The notes: generated by a model from the letters alone, not told the origin. Shown: positions 34,246 to 43,487, numbered from the stretch's first letter. The stretch: 64,000 bases of DNA from Methanomassiliicoccaceae archaeon UBA421 (GCA_002498365.1 DAHB01000004.1:124001-188000); one strand, 5' to 3'. Made by a program: numbers and translations.

Positions 34246-34857
34246 TTACATTCCCATCTTGCTCTTGACGTCGTTCGAGAGAACGGCGACCAGGAGGAAG
34301 GCGTAAAGAATGAATTCACAGAGGCTCAGGACTGCTACTATCACCATATCGATGACGGCCATGTCCGTGAGGAACGGAGTGATTATTCCTATGAGCGAGA
34401 CGATTGTGAGCACAAGGAACACGATCACGAGGATGATCCAGATGATCTTGTCGAATGTGTCTGCGGTGCCGTCGGTGATCCTCTTGGCGATCCACATGAG
34501 GATCAGACCGAAGATCAGAGCAATGACTATCTCCACGACTCCACTAGCTATGGAATCGTCGACCATGAGTCCTGCTCCGGTGAATATTCCGACGACGATC
34601 GTTGCAAGTCCGACAAAGTTTACGAACTTACCGAGGATGCTGAAAGCATTTGTGTCCTCGCCCCTGTAAATAGGCAGTCCTATCCCAAGAATCAGGACAC
34701 CGTAGAGGATCGTACCGATCGATGCTACGACTGAACCAGTCGCCATCGGATCGGCAAGCGCCCCGTTTACGATTGCCAAGATTCCTGCCAGTATGCTGAC
34801 GATACCGATAACCACGGCCGCCAGTCCAAAATTTTTAGGGTTGTCAATGAATGACAT
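34246..34857 (-). CDS. Multi-pass membrane protein, hypothetical
   Basis: A 203-residue protein with about six hydrophobic helices arranged in pairs, e.g. LAAVVIGIVSILAGILAIV, ATIVVGIFTGAGLM, IALIFGLILMWIA and IILVIVFLVLTIVSL. The soluble loops are short. The pattern resembles DUF308-like small membrane proteins but I cannot assign a family. It has a TATA-like ATATATATAC upstream (about 34880). Function unknown. Confidence 0.65.
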   Translation of the reverse strand: MSFIDNPKNFGLAAVVIGIVSILAGILAIVNGALADPMATGSVVASIGTILYGVLILGIGLPIYRGEDTNAFSILGKFVNFVGLATIVVGIFTGAGLMVDDSIASGVVEIVIALIFGLILMWIAKRITDGTADTFDKIIWIILVIVFLVLTIVSLIGIITPFLTDMAVIDMVIVAVLSLCEFILYAFLLVAVLSNDVKSKMGM

Positions 34858-34984
34858 GGTCTATGAACCGGCAAAGGAAATATATATACTATTCTAAATT
34901 ACGTCTGCTTTATAATAATCACAATTAACAGAAAAAAGGCAACTGGGTCTTTATTTTATCAAGTTTTCTGATTAATAATATCAA

Positions 34985-35015
34985 TCGTTTATTGTCGTAA
35001 TTTCGATTTGTCGTA
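34985..35015. promoter_or_regulatory. Direct repeat upstream of the PC4-like gene
   Basis: Two copies of GTCGTAATTT about 16-17 bases apart (around 34995 and 35011), just before a strong TATTTATATTATAATAATATA stretch that would hold the TATA element. Spacing of about one and a half to two helix turns fits a tandem protein-binding site. Confidence 0.4.
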
Positions 35016-35061
35016 ATTTTATTTATATTATAATAATATACGAGCCCAAGAGCTGACCGCC

Positions 35062-35292
35062 ATGGCAAGCGAATTTACATACGAGATCGTCGAGGAGATA
35101 GCGACACTGTCCCAATCTTCGAAGGGCTGGACCAAAGAACTGAACCTCATCAGCTGGAACGAGAGGGAACCAAAGTATGACATAAGAGAGTGGTCTCCGG
35201 ACAGGAGCAAGATGGGAAAAGGGGTCACTCTGTCCAACGAAGAGGTCTCGATTCTGAAGAAGGCCCTCGACTCCAGAGAAGATATAGAGTAA
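35062..35292 (+). CDS. YdbC-like PC4-fold single-stranded DNA-binding protein
   Basis: A 76-residue protein matching the YdbC/PC4 family: KGWTKELNLISWNEREPKYDIREWSPDRSKMGKGVTLS is characteristic (given here only as landmark segments KGWTKELN, KYDIREWSPD and KMGKGVTL). These proteins bind single-stranded DNA and melt duplex ends; PC4 is a transcription coactivator in eukaryotes. It lies 33 bases upstream of the HEAT-repeat gene and may be co-transcribed. Confidence 0.88.
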   Translation: MASEFTYEIVEEIATLSQSSKGWTKELNLISWNEREPKYDIREWSPDRSKMGKGVTLSNEEVSILKKALDSREDIE

Positions 35293-35325
35293 TCTCCGCA
35301 TTCCTGTACACCGGGGAGCGTCCGA

Positions 35326-36216
35326 ATGTCTGATAACAAAGTGGGCTATCTGGAGCGTTTCCTCGGAGGGGTCGATAAGATAGAGTCCGGCCGCCCCGGA
35401 GGTATATCCGGCGACAGGTGGCTGACCGTGTACTATAGGCCTGAATACGCACCTGTGCTGCTCAGATATCTCTCCTACGGTAACGAGAACGTGAGGGCGG
35501 AGACCGTGATGCTCCTTACAGACGTCAGAGAACCTGCGGCCGCGGACGCAGTACGCAGTATGAGCGTTTCAGACACCGGGAAGGTCAGGGGAGCGTGCAT
35601 AGGATACCTGAACGCGGTCTCCGACGCCGGAGGCCGTGTCCCCTCGCTGATGGACGTTCTGAAACACTCGCGTGGCGAAGAGTTCTCCAAGGCCGCATCG
35701 CTTATGGGTTCCTTAGGACGGAAGGAGGACATAGATGAACTCCGAAAGATATATGGCCAGGTTCGCGGGGAGATGCGCAAGGAATTGTTCGGAGCCCTCG
35801 AACGCATAATCGGACGCTATCCGGACCTTGGTCCCAAGCGCGGCCTGTTCCTGTCGGTGCCCGTGCCTCCGGACGAGGACGCCTACGACCGGTTCATTAC
35901 AGTTTCAACGGAATATCTCGACAAACGCTATAGAGAGAACGTTTCGGCGCAGAAGAAGATCGATGCCAAGACCGCCAACAACGTTTCCGCCGCCCTCGCA
36001 AAAATGAGGACAAGGATCTACAACGAATCAGATAATCTGCAGCACTATGGCGCCGAGGAGTCCGAGAGGACCTCTGAGCTCACAGAGCTTATCCGATGGG
36101 CTTCCGAGGACCTAGCCTCGAAAACCGTTCTTCAGGGTGGCCCCGGGCACCTCTGCCCCAAATGCGGAGCGCAGATGATATTGTACCGCGGGCTGTGGTC
36201 ATGCCCCGAATGTTGA
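35326..36216 (+). CDS. HEAT-repeat-like protein with C-terminal zinc ribbon
   Basis: A 296-residue protein. Residues 40-170 are paired helices in HEAT-like repeats (APVLLRYLSYGNENVRAETVML and DVLKHSRGEEFSKAASLMGSL-type units). A charged helical segment follows, and the last 25 residues are a zinc ribbon (CPKCGAQM and CPEC). HEAT arrays usually mediate protein contacts. No specific family recognised. It follows the PC4-like gene closely. Confidence 0.65.
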   Translation: MSDNKVGYLERFLGGVDKIESGRPGGISGDRWLTVYYRPEYAPVLLRYLSYGNENVRAETVMLLTDVREPAAADAVRSMSVSDTGKVRGACIGYLNAVSDAGGRVPSLMDVLKHSRGEEFSKAASLMGSLGRKEDIDELRKIYGQVRGEMRKELFGALERIIGRYPDLGPKRGLFLSVPVPPDEDAYDRFITVSTEYLDKRYRENVSAQKKIDAKTANNVSAALAKMRTRIYNESDNLQHYGAEESERTSELTELIRWASEDLASKTVLQGGPGHLCPKCGAQMILYRGLWSCPEC

Positions 36217-36346
36217 CCTGTTTTGTACAAACCTTTAAATTCAGAACGTCAATCCAAACTCAGGCATTCTAATATAGCTCCCTGTACGCCGTAGGGAAGA
36301 GTTAGGAAGTAGTATTGGGGCCGAAAGAACATAGGAGATAGAAAAT

Positions 36347-36556
36347 ATGGCCTACGGAGACGACAGGAACAGAGGATTTAGAGACAACAGGGAGCCCAGG
36401 GAGATGTTCGACACCACCTGCTCCGACTGCGGAAAAGAGTGCCAGGTGCCCTTCAAGCCCACCGACGGAAGGCCCGTCTACTGCAGGGACTGCTTCCAGA
36501 AGCACCGCCCCGCTGACAGGGACGGCGGCAACGGCGGCAGGCGCCAGAGATACTGA
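36347..36556 (+). CDS. Small CxxC...CxxC zinc-binding protein
   Basis: A 69-residue protein with one treble-clef-like zinc motif: CSDCGKECQVPFKPTDG then YCRDC, flanked by Arg/Asp/Gly-rich tails (DDRNRGFRDN and GGNGGRRQRY). The core is a known archaeal and bacterial domain, found alone or attached to helicases and likely to bind nucleic acid. The basic RGG-like tails support RNA binding by inference. A 130-base gap upstream has a CCTTTAAATT TATA-like element. Confidence 0.8.
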   Translation: MAYGDDRNRGFRDNREPREMFDTTCSDCGKECQVPFKPTDGRPVYCRDCFQKHRPADRDGGNGGRRQRY

Positions 36557-36595
36557 GCTTTTCAAGTTCACTGGATTCTGAAACCTTTTACGTAT

Positions 36596-36823
36596 TCACT
36601 TACGTTTTTGCATTTTTGAATTTTTAATGTCGATCATCACCTTCGACATCATGGCCACCTTCAGTACGGCGAACGACATCACGATGCCGGCCACACCTAT
36701 TATGAGTGCGGCGACGCCTACGCCCTCGTAACCCATGAGGTACATCCCCAGTCCGACGAATGCGACTGCGGCCGAAATGAAAAACGCCGCCTGGGCGGCA
36801 CGGGAGCCCTGTTTCAAGTCCAC
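36596..36823 (-). CDS. Small membrane protein, hypothetical
   Basis: A 75-residue protein with two hydrophobic helices (AAFFISAAVAFVGLGMYLMG and VAALIIGVAGIVMSFAVL) and a basic cytoplasmic tail. I do not recognise it. It converges with the zinc protein gene. Confidence 0.6.
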   Translation of the reverse strand: MDLKQGSRAAQAAFFISAAVAFVGLGMYLMGYEGVGVAALIIGVAGIVMSFAVLKVAMMSKVMIDIKNSKMQKRK

Positions 36824-36899
36824 AAAGGGTCACCGTACGGCGGATATTTAACCTGAATGTAAAGAAAATAAGAGGTTTGTAAAGGCTCCGTTCGGAAGA

Positions 36900-37298
36900 T
36901 CAGGCTATCTTCTTTCCGGCGTTGGGGCCGACCCCTTCATCGTAGACCGCCGTGACCTTGAACTTCCAAAGAGCCTTCGCGTGCATGTTGGCGCCTGCGA
37001 GTGCCTTGTTAAGATTATCGACATCGGACCCTTTCTCCTCGCGCCCGAGAACTGTCGCCTGCATCTCGTAGGCCTTGGGGCCCGCGCTGACCAGAATAGC
37101 GACCTTCTTGTTCTCGGCCATGTACTCTGCGGACCTTTTCATTAGGATCTCGCCGACAGTTATGACGTCGTCGCCTATGGTTCCAAAACTTCCGCATACG
37201 ATAGCGTGAGGCTGTCCGGCCGCATTAGCGGTCACCAGGACCTTTGTCGTTCCTTTGTCGTTCATTATGTCAAGAATCTCTTTAGGGATTGCTACCAT
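36900..37298 (-). CDS. Pyridoxamine 5'-phosphate oxidase-like flavoprotein
   Basis: A 132-residue split-barrel protein of the PPOX/FMN-binding superfamily: KVLVTANAAGQPHAIVCGSFG then VGEILMKRSAEYMAENKKVAILVS, with the usual strand order. Related proteins in anaerobes bind FMN or F420; PLP synthesis is unlikely given the size. It is monocistronic with a TATA region near 37320. Substrate unknown. Confidence 0.8.
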   Translation of the reverse strand: MVAIPKEILDIMNDKGTTKVLVTANAAGQPHAIVCGSFGTIGDDVITVGEILMKRSAEYMAENKKVAILVSAGPKAYEMQATVLGREEKGSDVDNLNKALAGANMHAKALWKFKVTAVYDEGVGPNAGKKIA

Positions 37299-37396
37299 GG
37301 TTTATCACCAATTGTAAACGGTAACAAAAGTATATCTAACAGGGAGTTACAGGCGTGTTATCCTAGGGGGCCGACCGACGGACCGGGAGGGGACCT

Positions 37397-37522
37397 TCAC
37401 TTGGACTTTTTGAGCTTCGATTCCTTCCTGCCCTTGGAACCGGTCATATCGTAGGCGCAGATGACCACGATCAGAGCGACGACGCAGGCGACGACCACAT
37501 AGAACTCGGCTAATTCGAACAT
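37397..37522 (-). CDS. 41-residue single-pass membrane protein
   Basis: Small reading frame MFELAEFYVVVACVVALIVV... with one membrane helix (about residues 6-23) followed by a strongly basic tail (GSKGRKESKLKKSK). GGTG lies just upstream of the ATG at 37522. It sits 25 bases downstream of the PAS gene in the same direction and may be co-transcribed. Function unknown. Confidence 0.5.
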   Translation of the reverse strand: MFELAEFYVVVACVVALIVVICAYDMTGSKGRKESKLKKSK

Positions 37523-37547
37523 AACGGCACCAACGGCGGGTGCGTAT

Positions 37548-37913
37548 TTATGGCTTTTCTATCGGCCTGAGGTGCTGGACGACCAGCTGGATCTTTCCGC
37601 CCTTGAAGTACGGTATGGACGTGCAGGAGTATTCGGTGTCGCTTCCGGGTATCACACGGGGCTCGTTGCAACGTACAGGCGCCTGCATCGTGATGACGTT
37701 GCAGTCCACGCAACATGTCGTACGCCCCAGGAGACGGTAGCACTTGACGCCGATAACGTCATCAGCAGACTTGTTGAAGACCTTGAGGGCTGCGCGGTTC
37801 ATCCATACGATCGTGTGCTCCGAATCATGGATGATTATGAGGTCGTCTATTTCGTCCAGGACCATATTGAGCAGAACGTCGGAAAATCCCTCTTCTTCCA
37901 TATTATTCACCAT
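37548..37913 (-). CDS. PAS-domain protein, single domain
   Basis: A 121-residue stand-alone PAS sensor. It has the usual pattern DDLIIIHDSEHTIVWMNRAAL, then GVKCYRLLGRTTCCVDCNV, a cysteine-rich turn seen in many PAS proteins of anaerobes. With five Cys it could bind a cluster or respond to redox state, which is inference. No output domain is attached, so it must act through a partner; the small membrane protein next to it is a candidate. Starts at 37913 or at the second ATG, 37901. Confidence 0.8.
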   Translation of the reverse strand: MVNNMEEEGFSDVLLNMVLDEIDDLIIIHDSEHTIVWMNRAALKVFNKSADDVIGVKCYRLLGRTTCCVDCNVITMQAPVRCNEPRVIPGSDTEYSCTSIPYFKGGKIQLVVQHLRPIEKP

Positions 37914-38118
37914 ATGGCAATCACATTGGAGATATTAAACCTGGCGGGGAAAGAAAAGACATGACGCAAGGATCGGATACGGAATATGACGGTATCCTTT
38001 ATGTAACCCACGATTTTCTGCAAAAAATCTGACAAATCCGTAATCTGATTTCGAATCTCGAATTTGTATGCCCGGCTACTTAGACATTTTTTTATATGGA
38101 CAACATATAGCCCACTGA

Positions 38119-39054
38119 ATGACTTATGATGTTATCGTCATCGGGGCTGGCCCTGCGGGTCTCACCGCCGGCATCTATGCCAGGTCCAAGATGATGAATA
38201 CGCTCATTATCGAGTCTGGCCGCGTAGGCGGCCAGCTTGTAAGCCTGTATCCGGAGAAGGGAGTGCACAACTTCCCCGGCTTCGAGAGCGTACAGGCCCG
38301 CAAGCTTTCCGACCGCCTCTATGCCCAGGCCGAAAACCTGGAGTGCGAGATCCGAGAAAAAGAGAAGGTGCTCGAGATAAACGATGGCGACGAAGACCTG
38401 GTCGTCGTTACCAACAGAGGCGAATATCATACTCTGACAGTGATCGTCGCCATCGGAATGGGCGATTTCAACCCAAGGAAAATGGATGTTCCCGGAGAGG
38501 ACGAGTTCTTCGGTAAAGGCGTCTCCTACCTGTTGCCGGTCAAGGAAGAGCTCGTCGGCCAGAAGGTGACGATGTTCGGAGGCGGGAACAGCGCCATCGA
38601 GATGGCACTTATCGCAGACTCTGTCACCGACACCACGATCGTCCACAGAAGAGGGGAGTTCAGGGCGGACGAGATGAACGTGGTCAGCCTGGAAAGGAGC
38701 AACATCCTGAAAGTCCTGAACGCAGAGACCCTATCTTTCAACGGAAAAGACGAGTTGGAGTCCGTAACGGTAAAACAGGAAAACAGGATCTTCGACATAC
38801 CGACAGACCTGGCCGTCATCAACATAGGGATCAAGTCCGACCTGGGGATACTGTCCAAATGGGGGCTGGTTCTGACCGAGGAGGGGCTTGTCAAAGTGGA
38901 ACCCGACATGTCGACCAACAGACGCGGCGTGTTCGCCTGCGGGGATGTGGTGGACTACCCCGGAAAATACAAGCAGATAATCACGGCCTGCGGGGAGGCC
39001 GCGAACGCCGTGCAGATGGCATACAAATTTTCTAAGAAACCCTACTGGGCCTGA
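38119..39054 (+). CDS. Thioredoxin reductase-like flavoprotein without the CxxC (ferredoxin/NADP reductase type)
   Basis: FAD- and NAD(P)-binding protein of 311 residues in the thioredoxin-reductase family. The FAD loop GAGPAGLTAGIYA is at residue 9, the NAD(P) loop FGGGNSAIEMALIA near residue 155, and the C-terminal CGDVVDYPG FAD segment near residue 273. The CxxC disulfide normally between the two nucleotide sites is absent, so it is not a thioredoxin reductase; this lack is typical of YumC-like ferredoxin-NADP reductases. A ferredoxin gene lies next to it in convergent orientation. Confidence 0.88.
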   Translation: MTYDVIVIGAGPAGLTAGIYARSKMMNTLIIESGRVGGQLVSLYPEKGVHNFPGFESVQARKLSDRLYAQAENLECEIREKEKVLEINDGDEDLVVVTNRGEYHTLTVIVAIGMGDFNPRKMDVPGEDEFFGKGVSYLLPVKEELVGQKVTMFGGGNSAIEMALIADSVTDTTIVHRRGEFRADEMNVVSLERSNILKVLNAETLSFNGKDELESVTVKQENRIFDIPTDLAVINIGIKSDLGILSKWGLVLTEEGLVKVEPDMSTNRRGVFACGDVVDYPGKYKQIITACGEAANAVQMAYKFSKKPYWA

Positions 39055-39097
39055 AAAGAAAATCGTTTGGCCGGCCTGGTGGCCGATATTAATATTC

Positions 39098-39265
39098 TCA
39101 CTCGTCGACGATCGCGTCGTTGGGGCACTCGTCCACGCAGGCCCCGCAGTCCACGCAGGCATCTGGGTCGATGACCGCGATATCGTCGATCGTGATGGCG
39201 TCCTGGGGGCATACGTCGGCACACGCTCCGCAGGCTGTACATTTATCTGCTATTACTTTCGGCAT
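39098..39265 (-). CDS. 2[4Fe-4S] ferredoxin
   Basis: A 55-residue clostridial-type ferredoxin with two complete CxxCxxCxxxCP motifs ([12 protein letters not shown] and [12 protein letters not shown]) in an internal repeat. I chose the ATG at 39265, with AGGTG five bases upstream; a longer start at 39280 is possible. It converges with the ferredoxin reductase-like gene, a likely partner. Confidence 0.95.
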   Translation of the reverse strand: MPKVIADKCTACGACADVCPQDAITIDDIAVIDPDACVDCGACVDECPNDAIVDE

Positions 39266-39353
39266 TTGAACACCTATCACAGTATGAAAAAAATCTGTAT
39301 TTGTACTTTGCTAGTAACAACAACAAAATAATCCATGAAGGCCATGCCGTCCC

Positions 39354-40394
39354 ATGATTTATTTTTCCGGAACCGTCATAACGCAGGACGGGGCGGTCGA
39401 AGGATATGTCGGTCTGGAGGATGGAATGGTCGCAGAGGTCTCCGAGGGCATATGCCCGGCCGAGCCTTTGGCGAGGGGCATAATCGTCCCCCCCATGGTG
39501 AATGGGCACACCCATTGCGCCGATTCGGACCTGACGGTTCCGAATGGCATCAGCCTCTGCGAACTTGTTGGGCCTGACGGCGTCAAGGAAAAATACCTTA
39601 AGGAATCGATTCCAGAAAAAATAACCGAAGGTATGAAGCGTTTTTCAAAACTGGCACATATTAACGGCATAGGGACGTTCATTGACTTCCGCGAGGGCGG
39701 CGCCGAGGGCAGCATGATACTGAGAAGGGCCGTCCCCGGAGCTTTCATACTGGGAAGGCCGTCGTCGGAGGAGTTCGACCCGAACGAATTGGACGACATA
39801 CTTAGGTATGCAGACGGGATCCAGCTTTCCGGGATAAACGATGTGCCAGCACCATATTCCGAGGCTGTAGCGGACTATGCCGTCCGTTCTGGGAAGATGT
39901 TCGCCATACATGCCAGCGAGGGCTCCCGTGAAGATATCGACTCGATATTAGCACTTTCGCCGTCCTTCTTGGTCCACATGGCCTCCGCGGAGCGCTCGGA
40001 CCTCCTCAGATGCGCCGACGAGGACGTTCCCATCGTATCATGTCCCAGATCCAACAAGTTTTTCGGTCTGACCCCTCCGCTGGCCATGATGAACGAATGC
40101 AACAACACGGTGATACTGGGAACAGACAACGCCATGCTCTGCAACCCGGACATGAGAGAGGAGGCCAGGCAGTACTTTTCCTTCCTTATGGATCAGAAAG
40201 GCGGCCTGGAAAACATATGGGGCGCCATGGTGCTGAACGGAAGAAAGCTATTATATGATTGGAAAAGAATCGGGCTCCGACCTGGCATGGACGCCGATAT
40301 TACGGTTCTGCCCTCCGAGGACGGCACCGCGGGCGGGATGCTAAGGAGCTCGGAACGCGTACTGCGCTACAGACAGACAAAAAAGGGTGATTAA
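39354..40394 (+). CDS. Amidohydrolase (cytosine deaminase / SsnA-like, COG0402)
   Basis: Metal-dependent hydrolase of 346 residues. Metal ligands appear in MVNGHTHCAD (HxH), FAIHASE, LVHMASAE and LGTDNAML, in the order expected of amidohydrolases acting on purine- or pterin-like rings. A role in nucleoside salvage or deamination is likely but the substrate is open. It is the first gene of a run with the universal stress protein, a CBS protein and glyS, separated by only a few bases. Confidence 0.88.
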   Translation: MIYFSGTVITQDGAVEGYVGLEDGMVAEVSEGICPAEPLARGIIVPPMVNGHTHCADSDLTVPNGISLCELVGPDGVKEKYLKESIPEKITEGMKRFSKLAHINGIGTFIDFREGGAEGSMILRRAVPGAFILGRPSSEEFDPNELDDILRYADGIQLSGINDVPAPYSEAVADYAVRSGKMFAIHASEGSREDIDSILALSPSFLVHMASAERSDLLRCADEDVPIVSCPRSNKFFGLTPPLAMMNECNNTVILGTDNAMLCNPDMREEARQYFSFLMDQKGGLENIWGAMVLNGRKLLYDWKRIGLRPGMDADITVLPSEDGTAGGMLRSSERVLRYRQTKKGD

Positions 40395-40396
40395 TA

Positions 40397-40840
40397 ATGG
40401 TTTTCGATAAGATACTTGTTCCTACTGACGGAAGCGAATATACCAAGGCGGCCGTGAGGAGGGCCATGGATCTCGCCAAACTCAGCAGCGGTAAAATAAC
40501 CGCCCTTTACGTGATGGACCAGACGATCTTCACCAATGTCCCCATGGACACCGCCGTCATGAACGTCTACCGCACGCTGGAGAAGGAGGGCAAAAATGCG
40601 CTCCAGTTCGTCGAAGAGCTGGGAAGGGAGGCGGGGGTCAGCGTCGAGATCAAGCTGGCCGAGGGAATTCCGATAAAGGTGATACTCGAACTATCCAAGG
40701 AATACGACGTCATAGTGATGGGCACCCTTGGAAGGACAGGTATGTCAAAACTTCTAATGGGAAGCGTGGCCGAGAGGGTGGTCAGAGCTTCCAGATGCCC
40801 CGTAATGGTGGTTAGGTCCCCTGAGGCTGATAAACAATGA
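40397..40840 (+). CDS. Universal stress protein, UspA family
   Basis: A 147-residue single Usp domain: FDKILVPTDGSEYTKAAVRRA at the start and the ATP-binding GTLGRTGMSKLLMGSVAERVVR near the C-terminus, with the GxxG-9x-GS/T pattern intact, so it should bind ATP. It lies two bases after the amidohydrolase stop and overlaps the next CBS gene by four bases. Confidence 0.93.
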   Translation: MVFDKILVPTDGSEYTKAAVRRAMDLAKLSSGKITALYVMDQTIFTNVPMDTAVMNVYRTLEKEGKNALQFVEELGREAGVSVEIKLAEGIPIKVILELSKEYDVIVMGTLGRTGMSKLLMGSVAERVVRASRCPVMVVRSPEADKQ

Positions 40841-41682
40841 GAACAGTATCCGAAATAATGACTCTGGCACCCATAGTGGCAGAGGTGCCGGGAACACGAA
40901 ACGACGCGATCAACATAATGGTCAGGAACGACCTCACGGGACTTCCGGTGATCCGAGGCTCCGACGGAAAACTAGTGGGGGTCGTCTCCAGAAGGGACCT
41001 CTTCAGAAAATTCGAGGAGGACCAGCTTTCGCTCATCATGAAGAAGAATCCCATATTCGTCGACAGCAAGACTCCCGTGAGCAAAGCCGCCGAGGTATTC
41101 TTCAAGGAGAGGATCCACAGGCTCCCCGTCACAGAGGACGGGAAGCTCGTCGGAATAATCACCCCCACCGACCTCATGGACTCTGTCAGGGCCCTCAACA
41201 GTAAGATCACGGCCGAGGAGGCCATACACACCACCTGCGTGACCGCGTGGGAGCACGACCCGCTTTCCTACACGATACCCGCCATGAGGGTCAGCGACGT
41301 CCCGGCGGTACCCGTTCTCGATATGAACGGGAAGCTCGTCGGTATACTGACCGACCGTGACCTGTTCAGCGACCAGTCCGGGGACCCGGAGGCCATGAAG
41401 GCCCTGGGCGTTGAAGACACTTCGCTGGCCGGATACAGGAACGTACTTCCGCTGTTCTACACGGCCACCGACAAATACCTCGATCAGAAGAAAGAGGTGA
41501 GCGACTTCATGGTGAGAGACCCCATCACGGTGTACAAGAAGACCTCGATATCAGAGGTCGCCAGGATCATGAAGGCCAACGACTTCGGGCAGATACCTGT
41601 CAGAGGTTCCAAGGACGAACTGATCGGAATGGTCTACGATGTCGATATTTTGATGGCACTGACTGGTAATTCCAATGAATAA
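40837..41682 (+). CDS. CBS-domain protein with four CBS motifs
   Basis: A 281-residue protein made only of two CBS pairs. The four repeats each end in the pattern LVGVVSRRDL, LVGIITPTDL, LVGILTDRDL and LIGMVYDVDIL. Such proteins bind adenylates or SAM and regulate a partner. It overlaps the usp gene at its start and glyS at its end by eight bases, so it is coupled to both; regulation of translation or energy state is inference. Confidence 0.88.
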   Translation: MRTVSEIMTLAPIVAEVPGTRNDAINIMVRNDLTGLPVIRGSDGKLVGVVSRRDLFRKFEEDQLSLIMKKNPIFVDSKTPVSKAAEVFFKERIHRLPVTEDGKLVGIITPTDLMDSVRALNSKITAEEAIHTTCVTAWEHDPLSYTIPAMRVSDVPAVPVLDMNGKLVGILTDRDLFSDQSGDPEAMKALGVEDTSLAGYRNVLPLFYTATDKYLDQKKEVSDFMVRDPITVYKKTSISEVARIMKANDFGQIPVRGSKDELIGMVYDVDILMALTGNSNE

Positions 41683-43387
41683 GGAAGCAGACGGCAACGA
41701 ACTTATGGCCATCTGCAAACGCAGGGGCTTCATCTGGCCTTCCTTCGAGCTTTACGGCGGGGTGGCCGGAATGTTCGACTACGGACCGCTCGGATGCACG
41801 ATGAAGAACAACATACTGGAAGTCTGGAGGGACATATACAAGGGGCGGGAGGGTTTTGTGGAGATAGACTCCGAGACCGTAAACCCCGCCGACGTGTTCA
41901 AGGCCTCGGGACATGTGGACGAATTCTCGGACTACATGACATACTGTACACAGTGCCAGCTTCCGTTCCGGGCCGACCACCTCGTAAAGAACTTCTGCGA
42001 GAACCCGGACACTATGAGCCCGGCGGAGCTAGAGCGCGCATTCTCCGAGTTCGGCATCAAATGCCCGGAATGCGGAGGAGACCTCGGCAAAGTTGAGGAG
42101 TTCAACCTCATGTTCAAGACGACCATCGGGCCCGGCTCCTCACGTGTGGGCTACCTCAGGCCCGAGACCGCCCAGGGGATATTCGTCAACTTCCAGAACC
42201 TTTACCGCTATAACAGGGAAAAGCTCCCCCTGGGGGTCATACAGACCGGCAGGGGGTACAGGAACGAGATCTCTCCCCGTCAGGGCATGATAAGGATGAG
42301 GGAGTTCAACATGATGGAGGTCGAGCTCTTCGTCGACCCCCACGACAAAGGCTGGTCCAGGTTCCCCGAGGTGGAGGACGAGGAGCTGGCCCTTGTGCCC
42401 AACACCGGCACGGAGACCGTTGTGAAGACCGTCAGACAGGCTGTGGACGAGGGCATCATCGCGAACCGCGTGCTCGCTTACTTCGTGTGCACGACGAAAC
42501 AGCTCCTTCTGCGCCTGGGCATCGATGCGGACAGGCTCAGGTTCAGGCAGCACCTTAAGGACGAGATGGCCCATTATGCGGCGGACTGCTGGGATGCGGA
42601 AGTGCTGCTGTCCTATGGATGGACAGAGATCACAGGCATAGCGGACAGGGGATGCTGGGACCTTTCCAGGCACTCGCAGTTCTCCGGTTCCGACCTTTCG
42701 CACTTCGACAGGTTCGACGAGCCCAGGGAGATGACGTCGGTAAAGGTCCAGGCCAACCACAGGATGCTCGGACCGGCCTTCAAGGGCAGGGCCAAGGATA
42801 TCGCGGCCGCCCTGGAGACCAAGGCCCCGGGAGACGTCCGTGACGGAAAGATCGTGCTGAACGTCGGCGGGGAGGAGGTCGCTCTGACCCGGGAGTATTT
42901 CGAAGTGAAAGAGGTGACGGAAAAGGTCACGGGCGAACGCATCGTGCCCCATGTCATAGAGCCCTCCCACGGACTCGACAGGATCTTCTACTCGCTGCTG
43001 GAACATTCTTACTTCTATGACGAGAAGAGAGAGTATTCGGTGCTGAGGCTCAGACCTGAAGTTGCGCCCATAAAGGTCGGAGTGTTCCCGCTGATGGAGA
43101 AGGACGGCCTCGACGTGCTCGCCAAAGAGATATACGACAAGGTACACTCCACGATGACCGAGGCCTATTACGACGGCTCGGGGACCATCGGGAAGAGGTA
43201 CGCCCGCATGGACGAGATCGGCACCCCCTGGTGCATTACGGTCGACTACGAGTCCCTCGAAGGCCCCGACAAAGGTACGGTCACGATAAGGGAGAGGGAC
43301 ACGGGCGACCAGAAGCGCATTCCCGCGGACAAGGCGGCGGAGATAGTCCGCTGCCTGGTGGACGGACTCAGCTTCGCCGACCTCTAA
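41675..43387 (+). CDS. glyS: Glycyl-tRNA synthetase, class II alpha2 type
   Basis: Charges tRNA-Gly. The 570-residue enzyme is of the archaeal and eukaryotic dimeric type: GFIWPSFELYGGVAGMFDYGPLG at the start, motif 2 GRGYRNEISPRQGMIRMREF near residue 193, motif 3 HGLDRIFYSLLEH near residue 430 (with PSHGLDR), and a C-terminal anticodon-binding domain. A Cys set (CTQC and CPEC) in the insertion may bind zinc. Its start overlaps the CBS gene. Confidence 0.96.
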   Translation: MNKEADGNELMAICKRRGFIWPSFELYGGVAGMFDYGPLGCTMKNNILEVWRDIYKGREGFVEIDSETVNPADVFKASGHVDEFSDYMTYCTQCQLPFRADHLVKNFCENPDTMSPAELERAFSEFGIKCPECGGDLGKVEEFNLMFKTTIGPGSSRVGYLRPETAQGIFVNFQNLYRYNREKLPLGVIQTGRGYRNEISPRQGMIRMREFNMMEVELFVDPHDKGWSRFPEVEDEELALVPNTGTETVVKTVRQAVDEGIIANRVLAYFVCTTKQLLLRLGIDADRLRFRQHLKDEMAHYAADCWDAEVLLSYGWTEITGIADRGCWDLSRHSQFSGSDLSHFDRFDEPREMTSVKVQANHRMLGPAFKGRAKDIAAALETKAPGDVRDGKIVLNVGGEEVALTREYFEVKEVTEKVTGERIVPHVIEPSHGLDRIFYSLLEHSYFYDEKREYSVLRLRPEVAPIKVGVFPLMEKDGLDVLAKEIYDKVHSTMTEAYYDGSGTIGKRYARMDEIGTPWCITVDYESLEGPDKGTVTIRERDTGDQKRIPADKAAEIVRCLVDGLSFADL

Positions 43388-43415
43388 ACTACAAAAAAAC
43401 CCCTTTTATCCTTCT

Positions 43416-43432
43416 GCCAGCATAATGCTGGC
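43416..43432. promoter_or_regulatory. Perfect stem-loop between glyS and the next CBS gene
   Basis: GCCAGCA and TGCTGGC with a 3-base centre. It lies 28 bases after glyS and just before the TATA element (TTTTATAG, about 43447) of the following gene. A T-rich stretch precedes rather than follows it, so an operator is as likely as a terminator. Confidence 0.4.
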
Positions 43433-43487
43433 TTGCCGAACTAAGTTTTATAGACATTGAAGGCGATGTAGACATGAGGATTTATTT

